64,000 bases of DNA, from positions 10,200,920-10,264,919 of the forward strand of contig NC_133938.1 of NCBI RefSeq assembly GCF_031877795.1, given 5' to 3'. The position numbers and the translations under genes are program-made. Below the pieces are notes generated by a model that made no database searches, was not told the origin of the DNA, and saw only the letters and a program-made list of their open reading frames with translations. This DNA is from Strix aluco. Taxonomy: Eukaryota > Chordata > Aves > Strigiformes > Strigidae. Of this stretch, positions 31,362 through 57,179 are shown piece by piece (position 1 is the first letter of the stretch; every line of letters starts with the position of its first letter).

Positions 31362-34300
31362 GCTTCCAGTAACATGTGGATAGAGGCAGCTCGTTAACAA
31401 ACAACCTCTACATATTTGCTACTTGCAGCAAGTGAAATCACTCACAGTCACCCATGCCCAGGTGGATGAAGCCATAGGAGGGAAGAGGTAAGAGGTAGCC
31501 AGGCTCAGGGTCTAGCTGAGCTCCATGCTGTCCTCAGACAAATTCAGGACTGGAAGCCTTTCATCCACCTGCGTGAAGTGAGGAACAAATGGGCCACCTC
31601 TGCCCAACATATGGGCTGTATGGATCCAGCTGCCTCCAGCTGTAAAAAGTGCTCTGAGTGACTGCAACATCACACAGCATCACAAGACTATAATCAAGAG
31701 AACAGACATAACCTGGTCAGCACACAAGAGGATGTGGCCCTGTTACCATAGAAAAGCCAGGAGACAAAACTGTTGCCCAGAAGAATTACCATGGTCAATA
31801 GATCAGACAAGGAGAGGGAGAGCAGCAGAGCAGTAAAATGAGCTGCAGCAAGAGTGAGGGCATGTCTACCCTGAAAGAGAGTTGTGATGGTAAGGTCATA
31901 TTCCCTCTACAGTCCTGTGAGTCCTCCTTCCCCTGTCAACACAGCATCTCATCATCCTCCAAAAAAGACTCCACATCACCCCATTTACCTCTCCAACACA
32001 GTGCTTGGTTGGGCCCCAGGTAGGACCGCTTCTAGCAATCCCTAAGCAGATCCTGCTGATTACCTGGGCTCACATCCCATTGGCACAGAAGTCTGGAATG
32101 GCTTGGAGGGAATTTCAGAGTTGGTGGAGGACTTGGGTTGAAAGCCTGCCACATGTGGGTGACTTCCAGGCATATTGCAAAGAGAACGATCCCCAGATGG
32201 GCTGAAATAATTTCTCATTTGGATGTCAGGACATTATGGGGATCAAATGGGTCAGCTGCTAAACCTGGTAGTCTGATGGGCTACTACATAGAGGCTGCTG
32301 AATTTTGTGGGTGTTTCTCGTCAACTTAACATGTCTCTGGGATGAGGGTCTTCTGATCTTTGGACACTTTTCTTTAGCTTTTAGTCTAAATTACATCACA
32401 GCCAATTGAAACCTATGTTTTCTGCTAATAGAGTAATTTTACTGGAAAATCTACTGTTTGTCTGGTATTCATTGTCCAGATGTATCCTTTTTAGAATGGA
32501 AGACATGGAGATTGCTGGCCAAAGTGAATCTGCACAGCCCCAATGAAAATATTTAAACTTTTTAAACAAAAAGAATATATGAAAAAATCTTACAAGACCC
32601 ATTGTCTGGGAATTACCTGAGTCCACAAAAATGTCTGAAAGATAGTGAAGTAAGTAACTTTTCACTCAGCTGGCTTGTAGCCTATTTGTTAATTAATGAT
32701 CAGAAAGGTGAAGCCCTAGGTACAGATAGTACTGTTTATATTTCAGTCTCAGGGAGATGTAAAGTGTCTGGCTGCTACAAAGCCATGTGAGGGATTGTTG
32801 ATACATTGCTCATCCATTGCGATATGTTGCTCATTGGAACAGGCTGAAGGTCACAGCACGTGCCAGTTTGGGTGAAACATGGGAAGGTGCCCAGCTGAGA
32901 AAGCTGGACTCATCCTGTGCTCTTTGAGAGAAAAATCAACAGACTGTGGAAATGCTTAGGTGTGGTGTACAGCACTCCTCAGGAGGAAGCATTGTTAAAG
33001 CAACTCCCTTCTCACCTGTAATTTTTACATGCAACTTCTCTGAGCTTTCAACCCCTCGTGGGAGCTCACAGTGCAAAGCCCCATATCTGAGGGCATTTGG
33101 GGCAGCTTTACTTTGCATCTGTGCAGATTCCTCTGCTGATATGTACAAACAAATTCAGCAAAGCTTTTTTCCTCTTCGTGGGTGGGTTAAGGAGTGCATG
33201 GAGCAGGAAGACTCAGCCTGAACGTCTTTCCAACAGAGGCACTGCAATATTACCTGTGGGTCCTTGCAAGGGAGAGGATTTGTCCTCCCTGTCATGAGCT
33301 AGAGGGTGCTGAGTGCCATTCGAAGACTGAACCTCACAACTGAACTGTTCACAGAGGGACCCTGTGAGTTCATGTGACTTCACCTTCCTGTCCCTTGGAG
33401 GGATGTTTGTGAGGCCTACTGCTTCTGTTTGCTCTTGGAAGTTCAGCTGTGGATTTTCTGGGTGAACATCAATCCTTCTGCTGACATTAACTACTGTGCT
33501 ACGCAGTCTCTGTCATGTGCAACATCACCTAGTTCTCAGGTGGTGATATTTTGCAAGTGCTTGGACATGACATATTGGAAGTGGCAGTTTCTAACAGTGG
33601 CCTCCAGCTCCAGCAGTGATGTTGTTTCAGGAGTCCTCACACACTTCTGGGTTTGCATCCTGAGGCTGGCAACCTGGCCATTTCTACATAAGATGAGACA
33701 ACACTGACTTTGAGACACCTGCCATCATGGGTACCCAGAGCGCAAAAAGCATTGGGCATGTCAGCTGGCTAACAGTCAGCTTCTACCATGCATGTCCAGA
33801 TGCCTGCTAAAGTTTGAGCTGAAGATGGGGTCTGTCCGTTACTTCTGCATGCTGGTAGTAGAAGAATGCTCTAGAAACACAATTTTCTCTTGAATGTCAT
33901 CAACTCTGTGATCTACTCTTAGTCTGTTCCTGGTCTGCAAATACCCTTTTGCTAGTCTGCCAACGTTGTCTATAACACTAAGTTTCTTCTGCATTTCCCC
34001 AGAAATATGGTTGCATAAGTTCCTCGGCTGGGGTAAGATGACCCAGTCAACACTACAGCCATCTGCACGGCACTGGGCTTTTGATAGCATGGCAAGAAGA
34101 TGCATTGGAAAGAGCCAATGACAACAGCTGAAAATCTCATATCTCCCCAAACCTGGGTGCTTTGACTGCTTGAGCCCTGTCCTAGCACATTTCTTCAGCA
34201 CTCCAATGTGACTGGCCCCTGAACTGGCCTCCTGTAACTTACATTAAGATTGTGTCTCTGGTTCTTCAGACTGGGAAGAAGAGGAAGGAGGAGTTATATC

Positions 34301-37300
34301 CTCTGGCTGGCATTTGTCACCCTGCTTTCTCCCCATCGATTGCTAACATGCTGAGTCCTTTGGGCCAGATCCACACCAGTCAATTTTGAAGTTTAAAGAA
34401 CACACCAACCTACCTTTTGTTACCTTGGAGAACATAGCTGGCAGGCACTGAACAGCGGTAACTTTTCACACACTTGGCCATCTTCATGAAACTAAGTGTA
34501 TCTCATTATGCTGAGCCAGCTGGATGTGTGTGAAAGGTCAGAGGAGAGTTAAAGATTTTTATTTAGGAGGCAGAAGGCTGCACTCTGTCAGGTTAGGCAT
34601 TTCTTAGGGAGGGCTTTGACCATAGTCAGAGCAAGAGGGACCTGATCTGCTATAACAACGCCACACTTCTGAGCAGGAGCACCTGACTCCAGGGACCTCA
34701 CAGTCATGGAAGGTGTAGGAGACACATCTAGTACCTTTAGCTCTTCCTATGGTCCTCCACCTCTCCTGCAGCACTGTGATTGATGGGCTTCCCATGAGGA
34801 GATGCAGCAGTGCAGGCTGGTTGGCTGGTCGGCCAGCTGACTGGGAAGTGTGTGGGTTGCAGTTGGTTGGGAGGCTCCTGCTGATGCTTCTTGTCTACCT
34901 GAGGAGGAGAAGGATGAACATGCAGCACAAGGAGGCACGTATGGGCTGTCTGAGCCAGATCTATGGCTCTGCAAGCTGCCTTCAAATGTGCATCTGACCT
35001 AAATAGACTGGGCAGATGAAGGGTGTGCGGAGAGCAATGTTACCATGCACTTTCTCTTGTTATCAGATAAGGTCACAGAGAGAGTTTGGACAGGTCTGCC
35101 ATGATGCTTGGGATTGACCTTGAAGTTAGGTTCAAGTGGCGTATGCTACAAGAGAACCTATTCCCCACCTCCAATGCATCATGGACTCTGCCTCAAAGCT
35201 GTTCCTCCTCCAGGCTTTTTTTCCTCTCAACCAGCTCTAAAATGTCCTTTAGGCTCACTCAGAGACCCCTCTCTAGAAAACGGTCCATAAACAATGAGCT
35301 TCTTGTCTGGCCTTGACTGTGACTATGGAGGGAGGAGAAGAGGACCTCCATGGGGCTGAGGACATTGGAAGGTGGGATTGCTACTGTGGGTCCCTCATGT
35401 GAAGACCTGCAGCACGATCATAAATCCAGCAGTGTCATGCAGGGTGCCTTACAAGGTTCATGTAAGGAAAACAGGGAGAGCTGGGGGTTGAGCCTTTGGT
35501 CAGCACCAGTGGAGGTGGTTTGGTGTGTCCCGTGGCACCTACCCAATTACCAGACTCTCTGATTTGGGTCTATCTGGCACCTTTCAGCAATCACCTACAA
35601 AATAACTCAAAAATCCCCCAAGACCCACAGGTGGAGGGGCCAGGCCAGTGGAGTTGCTGATGCATCCTCAGATGAAACTTCTATAACAACACAGAAAGTC
35701 TCACTGGTGACAAAGTCTCTGGGCAATGGGTTTGACCATGGATTACGGTGCAGGGTGGCTTTTTGTCCATCTGTCTCCCTGATAGATATTTAATAACCAC
35801 TAACAACTGTTGAGTGTGGAGCCAAGGAGATATGGGTAGTCTTGAAGGTCAAGTGAGATGTCAAGCATTGAGCTGATAGGGAGGGACCACTGGGGACAAA
35901 GTGGCTAAACCTACATTGATGGGGATTTGGATCAAGAATCTGAGCTTGGGTGACAGCAAAACTGGATGCCTAATCCAGTCTCTGCATTTTCTGTTTCACT
36001 GGTGGAGGGGAGAGAAATGCCTTTCTCATGTATTTCAGAGATTTCATGGCAAGAGGGCGCATGTACATTTGGTCTGACACTCTTCAGCACAGCCTGGAGA
36101 AGATAACTCAGGGGTTTTTGCAGGGGAAGAAATAATGGAATTTCAAAAGGGAAAGTGAAATGGCCACAGAGCCACAAGTGGAGAAAAGTGAAAGGGGACA
36201 GCACCGGTCTGGTCATCGTAAGGGACTGGGACAAGGCCAGAAACAGTCTGACTAGCACCAGGAGAACCTACAGCCCTGTTGCTCCAAGGCATCCTGATTG
36301 AAGTACAGAGCCTCTGAAAGAAGATCTCAGCATGAAAAAGCAGCTACAAGGGTCTCCTGATAGCCAGAGAGGTATGGGGAGGTTGGTAGGGTGTAGAGGA
36401 GCTTGGCTTGACCTTCTAGACATCTGAGGCTGACAAAACTACAGTTGGGTGTTAAAGGATACTTGGAAGATCAAATATTTGCAAAGAGACTCTTCACAGC
36501 TGGCTTGACGTTGTAGGTGTCCACATGATGGCCGTATATGCCATGACAGGTCAGGCCATAAACATAAAAAACCCAATCTGTCGCACTGAAGAATTCCCAT
36601 CGTGTACCACAACTATGGACACATCGGGCTACAGAAGTTGCTTTCAGGGTTTTGGGAATTTCCCCACTTAATTTAGACACGTAAAGAGAAGAAGGAGAGG
36701 CCCTTCCTCACTGATTTAACTCATACTGTTGACCATTCATTGCAGAAGAACTGGTTTACTGAGCTTGTGAAATCTAGGTGGCAAATAGGTACTTTGCCGC
36801 AGAGTGTGACCTTGCAGCAGCTGCTTTCCCGGGTTGTGCCTGTGTTTATTCAGATAGGAAGAAGAGTCCAGGCCCATCTGTCCCTGTGTATTCCTGCAGT
36901 GCTTAGTGCTGACAGATGAAATGTAGCTGTAATGCCAAAAAAAATAATAGTGTTTCAAGCTTCCAAACACATGATATATGAGGAAATCACGGCAAGACCC
37001 CAGCAAGTGTTGCAGAGTAATGTGTGCTGCCTGGATCCCATCTGACCACACATGTCTCGAGGATGAATTTATATCTGGAAGCATTTAATATAGCTGTCTT
37101 ATAAATATGTTGCAATGCTTATTTAATTTACAGGCTGCTTCCAGTGTTAAATCCCAGTGGGGTTTAGATGGAAATTGCTGTACCAGCTGATAATGGTTTT
37201 GCCCAGAGAGCGGTGTGGGTCCTGTGCAGGGACTGCATCCCCCTGCTCTCGCCACTGGTTCTGCTGCTCCTGTCATGCTTGGCAGTGTGCGAGAAAGTAC

Positions 37301-37876
37301 CACCACCAGAATGCAATGGATGAGTACCCTTCGTGTGCCTGGGATGTGGCTGTACAACTATTATGACAATCTCTGTAGGAAAAGGAATAACTGTGTGAAT
37401 AGATGGCGTCTTTGCTCTGCCGTTATTGAAAGACCAAGCTGTAGCAATGAGAAAAATCCAAGATCTTTTTAACTGAAATACAGACATATCCTGTTACATC
37501 CCACATAGCCCCTCTCCCAAGTTCTTGTTAAATTAGCTATCTGAAGGTCTGAATCAGGCAGTCCAAGGTCAACTCATCATCTTTGCAATTACCCTTTCTG
37601 CACAAAATAGAGAAGGATTAAAGAATACTGTAACCTCTCTGCATCCAGTCCTTGACTGTCTTTATTGCTCTGAGTTATACATCCCATGTGACCAGGTCTT
37701 TTTATTACTACCATGTCTCTAATATCTAGGAGGGGAAAGGTAATTGGGGGGAGGCGCTCTCAAAAATTACATTCTGGAAAGATCTGGCTTGCTCTGGCAC
37801 TGGGAGACTGTTGCCCCAGAAGCCCTGTTGCAGTCTCAGCCCAGCTCTCCAGTTCAAAAGCAGAGAAGCCATGGAA

Positions 37877-37971
37877 GATGTGGGACGCAGGATGCGGGAT
37901 GTGGTATAATGCGGGATGTGGAACGCGGGATGCAGGATGTGGGATGCAGGATGTGGGATGTGGGACGCAGG
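37877..37971. repeat. GGATGYRG / GGGATGT minisatellite
   Basis: About a dozen imperfect 7-8 bp units of the type GGGATGTG, GGATGCGG and GGACGCAG run head to tail, interrupted once by TATAAT. Units vary mostly by C/T and A/G changes at CpG-like positions, consistent with an old array. Confidence 0.85.
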
Positions 37972-38949
37972 CCGGGTGGCCTGGCATGCAGTGCTGACCC
38001 GCGTGGCTCAGAGAGACTAGGAGCTGGGCTGCCATGTGTGGATTATTTAGAATAGCTCCTGGCCTTGGAGGGTGTTAGCACCAAGAAGAGCTTTGTGTGC
38101 AGATCTGATGTTGGGTTTGGGTATGGGACTGCAGGGGGAACTGTGTTTGGCTCCCTTCCTGTGCCAAGAAGCCACAAGCACAACGCAGAGATGAGGATGG
38201 GAATGCTGTAGAGCACCTTTCTTTTTCCTCTTCAGATATGAAGAGACAGATTTTTAGTGAATCCTAAAAGTCATGTAGGGAACAATGATTGAACAGGGTG
38301 AAGGCAGGAGCAGCCTGGCTTTTCCTTCCTAGGGCCAGAAACATTCCTGTGTTGGATGATACAGTTGGGAAAGCAGCAGTGCAGCCCTTCCTCTACCCCC
38401 GATTCAGTTCACTCCCAAAAGCCAGACCAGAGGTACCCTGCTGTAACCTTACATCACATTCATTAGCTTCTTAGGGCTTTTGGATTATGCAGCAAAAATG
38501 GTGATCTGCTCTTAAAACCTCTGAAAGGGCAGATTCTCCAGGCCACCTATGTCAGGGCTTAAGAAACCTTAGGGAGTGTTTTATGCTATATAATGTGTAT
38601 CTACCCTAGCTGCCATTTATTTACATGAGGAGTGTTATGTCAAGTTCCCCTAGTTTGATCCCCTTTTACCTACTTTCTTTAAGTACACCATGATTTCAGC
38701 CTTGCACTCCTCATCAGATGTTCTTGCTTTAATCTTTCACATTTGCATGCCTAGGTTCATCCACTCCTTTTTAGATAGCATTTTTTTCAAATCTTGTCTT
38801 TAAAAGAAAATTGAATCCAATATAGAGATGCATGTCATTTCCTTCTAGTGACTTCAGCTATTCTGATTAAAAATGTTCTCATTCTACACTTTAGAATATG
38901 TAGGCAAGGTACATTTTGGAGTAAATGCAGTTGCCTTTATACTTAAATC

Positions 38950-39385
38950 TCCAAACAGGGTTGAAGGACACCGTCTCATTTCATCTAGTGAAAGGAGATG
39001 CAAGTGAAAAATTTTTGAGAAATATTTGTGTTTATGTATCCAAGTATGATGTTTGCTTTGATTACAACAGCAAGATATTATTGATTCGTATTACCTTTGT
39101 CAGCCTCTAAATCTACAAAATACCTTTCTCAGAGATTGCTGCCTATCAGTCATTTCCACTCTCGGTTTTGTGCAACAGCTGTGCCTGCTCTTGTGCTTTG
39201 TGCTTGTTCTTATGGACTTGCATTCCATTCACTTCAGTATTTTTTCAATTTATCAAGATAATTTTGTATCCTAATACCGCCCTCTAAAGAGCTTGCAGTG
39301 TCTCATAGTTTTATAACATTTTACATTTTAATAAGTATACTCTGTTTCTCTCCATTGCAGAGATATCTCTGATTTCAACTCAAGA
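38950..39385 (-). mobile_element. Old CR1 LINE relic (reverse-transcriptase region)
   Basis: Read on the + strand, several blocks match in order the antisense of sauropsid CR1 elements as I know them. These are a TTTGCTTTGATTACAACAGC block, a CTGCCTATCAGTCATTTCC block, ACTTGCATTCCATTCACTTC, then TTTATCAAGATAATTTTGTA, and a TAATAAGTATACTCTGT block. The last lies beside the segment that encodes the FADDTK catalytic motif in intact copies. The copy is diverged and 5'-truncated, with no open frame left, and predates the CR1 at 47361. Borders are approximate. Confidence 0.65.
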
Positions 39386-41512
39386 GCTGCACCTCGTGTC
39401 TGAAGAGGGGACAGGCAGCTGGAGTGAGCAGGCGTTCGCCCGGGCTGCCCTGGTGCAGTGGCTGCAGCTGTGCGAGCATCCCCTGCAAAGTGGCCTCCGT
39501 ACCGTCATGCTCATGTTCCTGCTTCTTTGAGAGGAGCTGGCTCAGGCTGAAATAAATTGGATTAACTTGGAAGCGAAAATAAGTTGAACTGGGATTCAGT
39601 TTTCCTGGCAAAGGCAGAAAGCCAAGATTGCTGAAGGGCAGGTAATAGAGACGAAAAAGCACATGGAAAAGCACATTTACTGAGAAATCTTATTTTCATT
39701 TTACTTTCTAGTCTTGATCCTTATGTATATAAATGAGGGCAATGGCTAAGGCTGCTTGCTGATTGAGCTGCCATTTGACAAGGGCTGCCTTTACACATAA
39801 ACCTAAATATATTTTCAAAATATATCTTTCTCAATATAAGTTCACATTTGTTCTTTTGGTGGAATTCATTACAAAGGAAGGGAGTAGCATCATCATTCAG
39901 ATTGTAATATGGGGCTCAACAAGTTTCTGATTTTTTCTTAAGAATATATTTTTCTTCCTGGGAGACTTTACCTCCAGAAAGTCCTGATTTTCAAAGGAAC
40001 AAGAAATTTGAAAAGAGAAATGGTATTTTGAATATCTTCTGCTTTTAAGCCCAGAAAATAATTATCAGGTTAGAATGAATTCTGGCCTGATGTTTGTTTT
40101 TTTCATGTGCTTTTTTGCCAGACAGTATGGCATATAAAATAATCTGCCATATTCTTACCCACCCAGACAAGCTAAGGGAAGTAGTGTAGCCTCAATGGCT
40201 CCTGCTGGCCCCTGAGGTCCCCACTTTCCCAAGCTTCATTCATGCTCTTTCATGAGAAGTTGCTGGAAGCTTCAGTTTTTAAATTATTATTTAGTTATTA
40301 TTATTTATTTTTAAATTATTCTTTTTTTGAATTATCAATTCAGTATCACAGATTTTCAAGTCTTTTGCCTAAAAAATAGTAGGTCTTCCTGCAAACCCTT
40401 TCTAGGCAGCCGTAGTGCTCTCAATAAGCAGGATGGACTCATGAAGGTGTGTGCAGGAGTGTTGGGGGATGCTTCCAGCACTGCCGATGGCTCGTGATGC
40501 TGAGAGTGCATGCGCTGCCTGGTTGGGCAGATGCTCTCCAGCTGCTTTCTCAAGGTGATGATAACAGTGAAAAGTTGTCCTCTTGCCTAGGTGGCTTGGG
40601 CTCTGCACAGACCTCCACATCAAACTTCGGCTCTGATTCCAGATATCTGGTGTCACTAAACCTTCCTTCAGCTTTAAATCCTCTGCCCTTTTCAAACTCT
40701 AAGTGTGAATTTTAAATTGCACTTGCAATTTGCTCCTGTTCCCACTGGTGGGATGTCTGTGTGTTTCCATGGCCCTGCAAAATAGTTTCCATGGGTATAT
40801 TTTCCATGGACATAAAGAGCAAAGGAGTTCCTGGTGGGTCACAGCCCAGGATCAGCTTCATTTGAGGCCAGTTTTGTTCATTCAGACTCTGGCTGTGGTG
40901 GTTGGACCACAAACTCCTCAGCACAGGAGGAGAGAGGAAAGGGGCTTGATTGGCACCTCCTCTTTCCTGGCAGTTACATGCTGTCTCAGCTCACTGGGTG
41001 ACAATCTATAGCTCAGGTCTCACTTGAAATGGTAAGTTAAGGGGTTATAATACATTAAAGGCAGGCAGAGGAATGGCAGGTACAAGGTGATGCAATCTTT
41101 CTCCATCCTCCTATCATCAGAGCACAGTTCTTCTGCTGGTGAGCCATCTGCCCTGTGGCCGCCTTGGCACAGGGGCCACCTGCCTTATATAAATATTTTC
41201 CTCAGAATTCACCAGTTTTACTGCTGTCACTTGTGTCCTTGGTCATTGATATGGGCCATTTTTGCCATCTTTGCTTTATGTCATTCTTTCTAGTGCTTTC
41301 ACACACAGCCATTTCCATTCACGCTTCATGTACAGCACTCCTGCTGTTTCTGTGATGCGTTTCAGCATGGCTCTGGTGTGCTGAGCTCCACCGTTCTGGG
41401 ACTGTTCAATGTACAAGAACAGTTGTGGGTTTGCATGGGGATATTGGCATCACCCCCGATACGTAGCTCCTCAGCTGCTGTAGCTGGAACAGCCCTAGTT
41501 TAGTAATCAAGG

Positions 41513-41664
41513 TGAGGTGAGTTTGCAACTTTTACCCAATGAACTTTTACCCAGTGACCTTGAAATATGGTTAAGCATAACTGAAGAAGTGAGGTGAGTT
41601 TGCAGCTTTTACCCAATTAACTTTTACCCAGCGACCTTGAAATGTAACTGAACGTAACTGAAAA
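41513..41664. repeat. 77-bp direct tandem duplication
   Basis: Two copies of a unit starting TGAGGTGAGTTTGCA begin at 41513 and 41590. They differ at a few positions and diverge near the end of the second copy. Each unit itself contains the near-repeat CTTTTACCCA twice, so a smaller duplication preceded the larger one. No function is suggested. Confidence 0.85.
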
Positions 41665-43201
41665 AAATGGCTTTTATCAGCTTATTACTTGCCATATCAC
41701 TGAGGCTGTGGCTGAGCAGCTGTGAGCCAGGTGCATTTACTGCTTTCCTCCTGGATCAGAGCCTCATCAGGAGGAGATAAATCATTGTTTTCCTTTAATT
41801 TATTCCAGGATATGGAGTGACCCAAGTTTTGCTCCTTGCTAGTTATGGATGCAAATCCATGGCAGGGTGGGAATCTTCTGGTATTTTTTGTGTACTCTTT
41901 TGTGTACAGAAAAAGGCTTAACAAAGTTGTAACTGAATTCAGGTGAAGCTGGATGATGCAGTCTTGTCCTTCGTCTTACCCATGCATGCAGGTGATTTCT
42001 TTCTTTTATCATTTCTTCTGAAATGGGATATTACTGAATCATAGGAGTTGCTTTAGCAGCCTGGAGGTTTTGCTCATAGGTGGAAATAATTTGTAGCTTG
42101 GGTGCCTGGAGCACCATGAGGTATGGAGATCAAAGGTGAAGTTGGTTGATGGATGTGTCTTCTCGAGGCTGCTTCGCTAAGCGAGCACCCCATGATGGGC
42201 AGGTTTTATCTACAGTGGCTGGGTGTGCTGGCACAGAGGTAAGTGGAGGGGACACACGAGGGGTTTGGGGGAGACTTGGCGGTAGCTGTGGATACAGCTG
42301 TGGTTAGAGGAGGTAAGGGTAATGTGGCAGAGAAGGCGCATGGGCAACCCTATTTGCACAACATACTGGCCTGGTTTTTGCAGCTTCTCAGTTACAGCTG
42401 TTCTGAGGACACCTTTGGTGTGACATTTGCAGTGGGTTGGTAGTATGCTCAGAGTAAGAGATGACACAAGTTATTTGTATTATGTCTATTATCTATTGTG
42501 GGCACCCTTTATATATACAAAATTAAAATTGGACAAAACATTATGTTTGATATAACCTTCCGTTAATGGGGCTCACCGGTGACTGGACTCATGGTGTTGA
42601 TAGTCTAGCACAGTGTATCGCACAAAAAGGTCCTCCTGTTTCCCCTGCTGCTTTCTATCTGCCTTATCTCTGCAGATGAGAGCTGTATGAAGTCAGCTGC
42701 TGTCTTACGGCACAGAGGCCTGCTCACAATGCCGGAACCACAGCTGACATCACCATGACACTAATTGCAACAGCAGCATTTGGGATTTCCCAGTTTGACA
42801 CTTTCTGTCCCAATAACGACTCCTGCAGAGGCAAAGGACAGCTCACTAGTGTCCTCCGGTGTACTTCAAGCATACAACTCTCGTAACTTTATCAGCTTAC
42901 AAAAATTAGAAAAAAAAAAGAATATAAAAACCCTTTCTAACTATCAGAACTCCTCCCTTGCAGCTTTAAATGAAGATTGCACATTGGACGGGGTTGCCCA
43001 TGGAAAGAGATGCTCCGTTGGCTGCGGCTGGAGACACACAGGCAGGAGTCCAGCCAGACACCCCCAGGGTTGCCTCTTGCTGCTCATGGGTTTCCTCTCC
43101 ATCTCCCACTTCTAAAGGGCTTTTACACCATATTTGTGATGAAGCAGGAAAGCATCAGCAATAAAAACTGACGCAGCTGCTGTTACAGGAATAATTATTG
43201 G

Positions 43202-43207
43202 TTTATT
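43202..43207 (-). terminator. Polyadenylation signal of CYP4 gene B
   Basis: AATAAA on the - strand, about 560 nt past the gene B stop codon, is the first canonical signal in that direction. Confidence 0.6.
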
Positions 43208-43767
43208 AACACAAAAATTACAGAATATTTTGGAGTTTAGGCAGAATTTCAGAGCCCAAACTGGAATCAGTGATTTCAACAAAACAGAGACACACTGAGT
43301 GTGAGAAGAGAAGACAGAGGTCTGCCACGGGCTGTCCCTGCTGCAAGAGAGAGCTGACCTCTAGGCACTGAGGAAGGTGCTGATGACGGAGCAGGGCTGG
43401 GAACGGTTAGTTTCAGCCAGGACATGAGTGCAAAGGCAGGATTTGGTAAGGAGGAAGCTGGTGGGACCTGCAGATGTTCCCAGGCCAGGCCAGCCCTTAC
43501 GGCAGGACAAGGGGACAGCCAGAGAAGAGGCTTGGCCATGCCCGGCTGCTCCAAGAGCAGCGCTCGCAGAGCAGATGGCAATGGGTCTGTGCAAGGTCAC
43601 CTAGGCTAGCTGGGCCCAGGCCGAGAAGGGCTTTCAGCTCGTGGAAGAACCACAGAAATCAGGAATCCTCATGCCCAAATCCTGCCCTGCACTTTTTGCC
43701 CCAGAGAAACATTGTCCCGCCATCTGCTTGGTCCCTTCCTCTGGCGAAGGCAGGACGTTTTCCAGCA

Positions 43768-55756
<11,989 letters not shown>

Positions 55757-57179
55757 CCCTCCCGGGGAAGGCAAGCACCGGCCGTCTGGCTCCGGCGGAG
55801 GCTGCCCACCCCGCCCGGGCGCCCCGGTCGGCACCGGCCGCGATCAGCCAATGCCGGGCGGAGAGGCAGGTGGAGAGGCCGAGCGGCTGCCAAATCACGA
55901 CAGCGCTTGTTGGGAGGGAAGGAGCCCACGGAGCCTTGGGAAATGCACCGCTTGCCCGCAAAATGGGCTCAAAGCCCTTGCCTGCCCTTCTTCCCCGCTG
56001 CCCGCACCGGATTGCACCTCACCGGCGGCGGTGGATGGGGATGAGGAGGAGGAGGGAAGGAGGAAGTAAGCTGCCAGCCTGCTCGCATCCCCCACCCCGC
56101 CCCGGCTGCCGGCCTGTGCACCGCCACCGGGGAAAGCTGCAGAGACCCAGCCGATCGGGGCTTTTAGGGAAGAAAAAAAAAAGAAAAAAAAAAAGGGAAA
56201 AAAAAAGAGCCTGGCTGAGTGGGGGCGTGTAACCACCATCCCACCGGGCGTGCGAAACCGGCATTTGGGAATATCGCTCCTTTACATGTAGGGCTTTAGG
56301 CTTTTAGTGCACGCAAGCCTGAAGGAGAAAATAGGCATACCGTGGGCTTCCTCCCCCCGAGGTCTTCATCACATGTTCCTGCCTCCCAAGCTTTCACCCT
56401 CATCTCCATCCCGGCATCCCGGCTGACAGCTCCACCCCTCCTCCCCTGCCCGCTGCCAGCCCCCCGAGCGAGATATCATTTCAAGTCGCGTCTTAAAAAC
56501 GGCCGGGACAACATCTCCTCCACAGCGAGCGCCGTGAATCCTGCACCGGGCCGGCTTTGCGGTGCTGTGTCAGCTGAGAGCCTGGCTAACGTGGCAGCTT
56601 TGGCACAGCTCTGTGGCAGGCAGAGGGCAGGCAGCTGCCAGGCAATACCGCTTCCCTGTCACCGTTATCTCTGGGAGGAAGGGTCCCCGCCGAGCCTGGT
56701 GGGCGAGGGGGCGGAGGGAGGCACCAGCCGGGCCTTGCCCCTCCGCTCGGCCTCTTCTAGGCTCCTCCCTCACCGCTCGTACCCACCCGCCGGGGGCGGG
56801 ACGGGAACCCGCGGGCCCTCCGCGCATTCCTCGGCCCCCGTGGAGGCCGCGCCTGGGCCTTTAAGCCCCGAGCGGGGCGGTCCCGCAGCGCCCAATGGGA
56901 GCGCGGCTTGCTGGTAGGTGGAGGGGGCGGGGCGCGGCGGGGCCGGGAGCAGCCATGGCGCGGGCGGGGCGGGCGGCGGTAGCGGTGGGGCCGGGCGTGC
57001 CGCCGCGGGGCCGGCGGGGGAGCAACGGCCGCGGCCCCGCGGAGCGCCTGTAGCCGCGGCCGGGCTGCAGGCTGGCGAGCCGAGGCGCGCTGGCGGCGGC
57101 GGCCGCCGCGGCGGCGGAGGAGGAGGAGGGAGGCGGGAGCCAGCCGCCGGCCGCGCCGCCGCTGCCGCCCCACAAGAGG

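Larger units (their letters stand above)
31400..43195. other. Intergenic region between the two CYP4 genes
   Basis: About 12 kb without a supported gene. No additional CYP4 exon was seen: neither the heme loop, EGHDTT nor ExxR motif appears on either strand. The region becomes AT-rich from about 38.5 to 40.4 kb. It contains a minisatellite (37877), a CR1 relic (38950) and a 77-bp tandem duplication (41513), listed separately. Protein-like frames on the - strand at 33839-34201 and 36471-36680 are not recognised. Confidence 0.6.

Noticed and set aside
37877-37971. Regular short repeats resembling a CRISPR array
   Set aside because: Units are 7-8 bp, contiguous and without spacers, in an animal genome; an ordinary minisatellite.
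31400-43195. A third CYP4 gene or pseudogene between genes A and B
   Set aside because: No heme loop, I-helix, ExxR or PGPPxHW-type segment was found on either strand.
55757-55834. Upstream in-frame ATG adding 26 residues to CYP4 gene B
   Set aside because: The extension (Pro/Gly-rich) has no counterpart in CYP4 proteins, and the inner Met aligns with the CYP4X1 start ahead of the membrane anchor.
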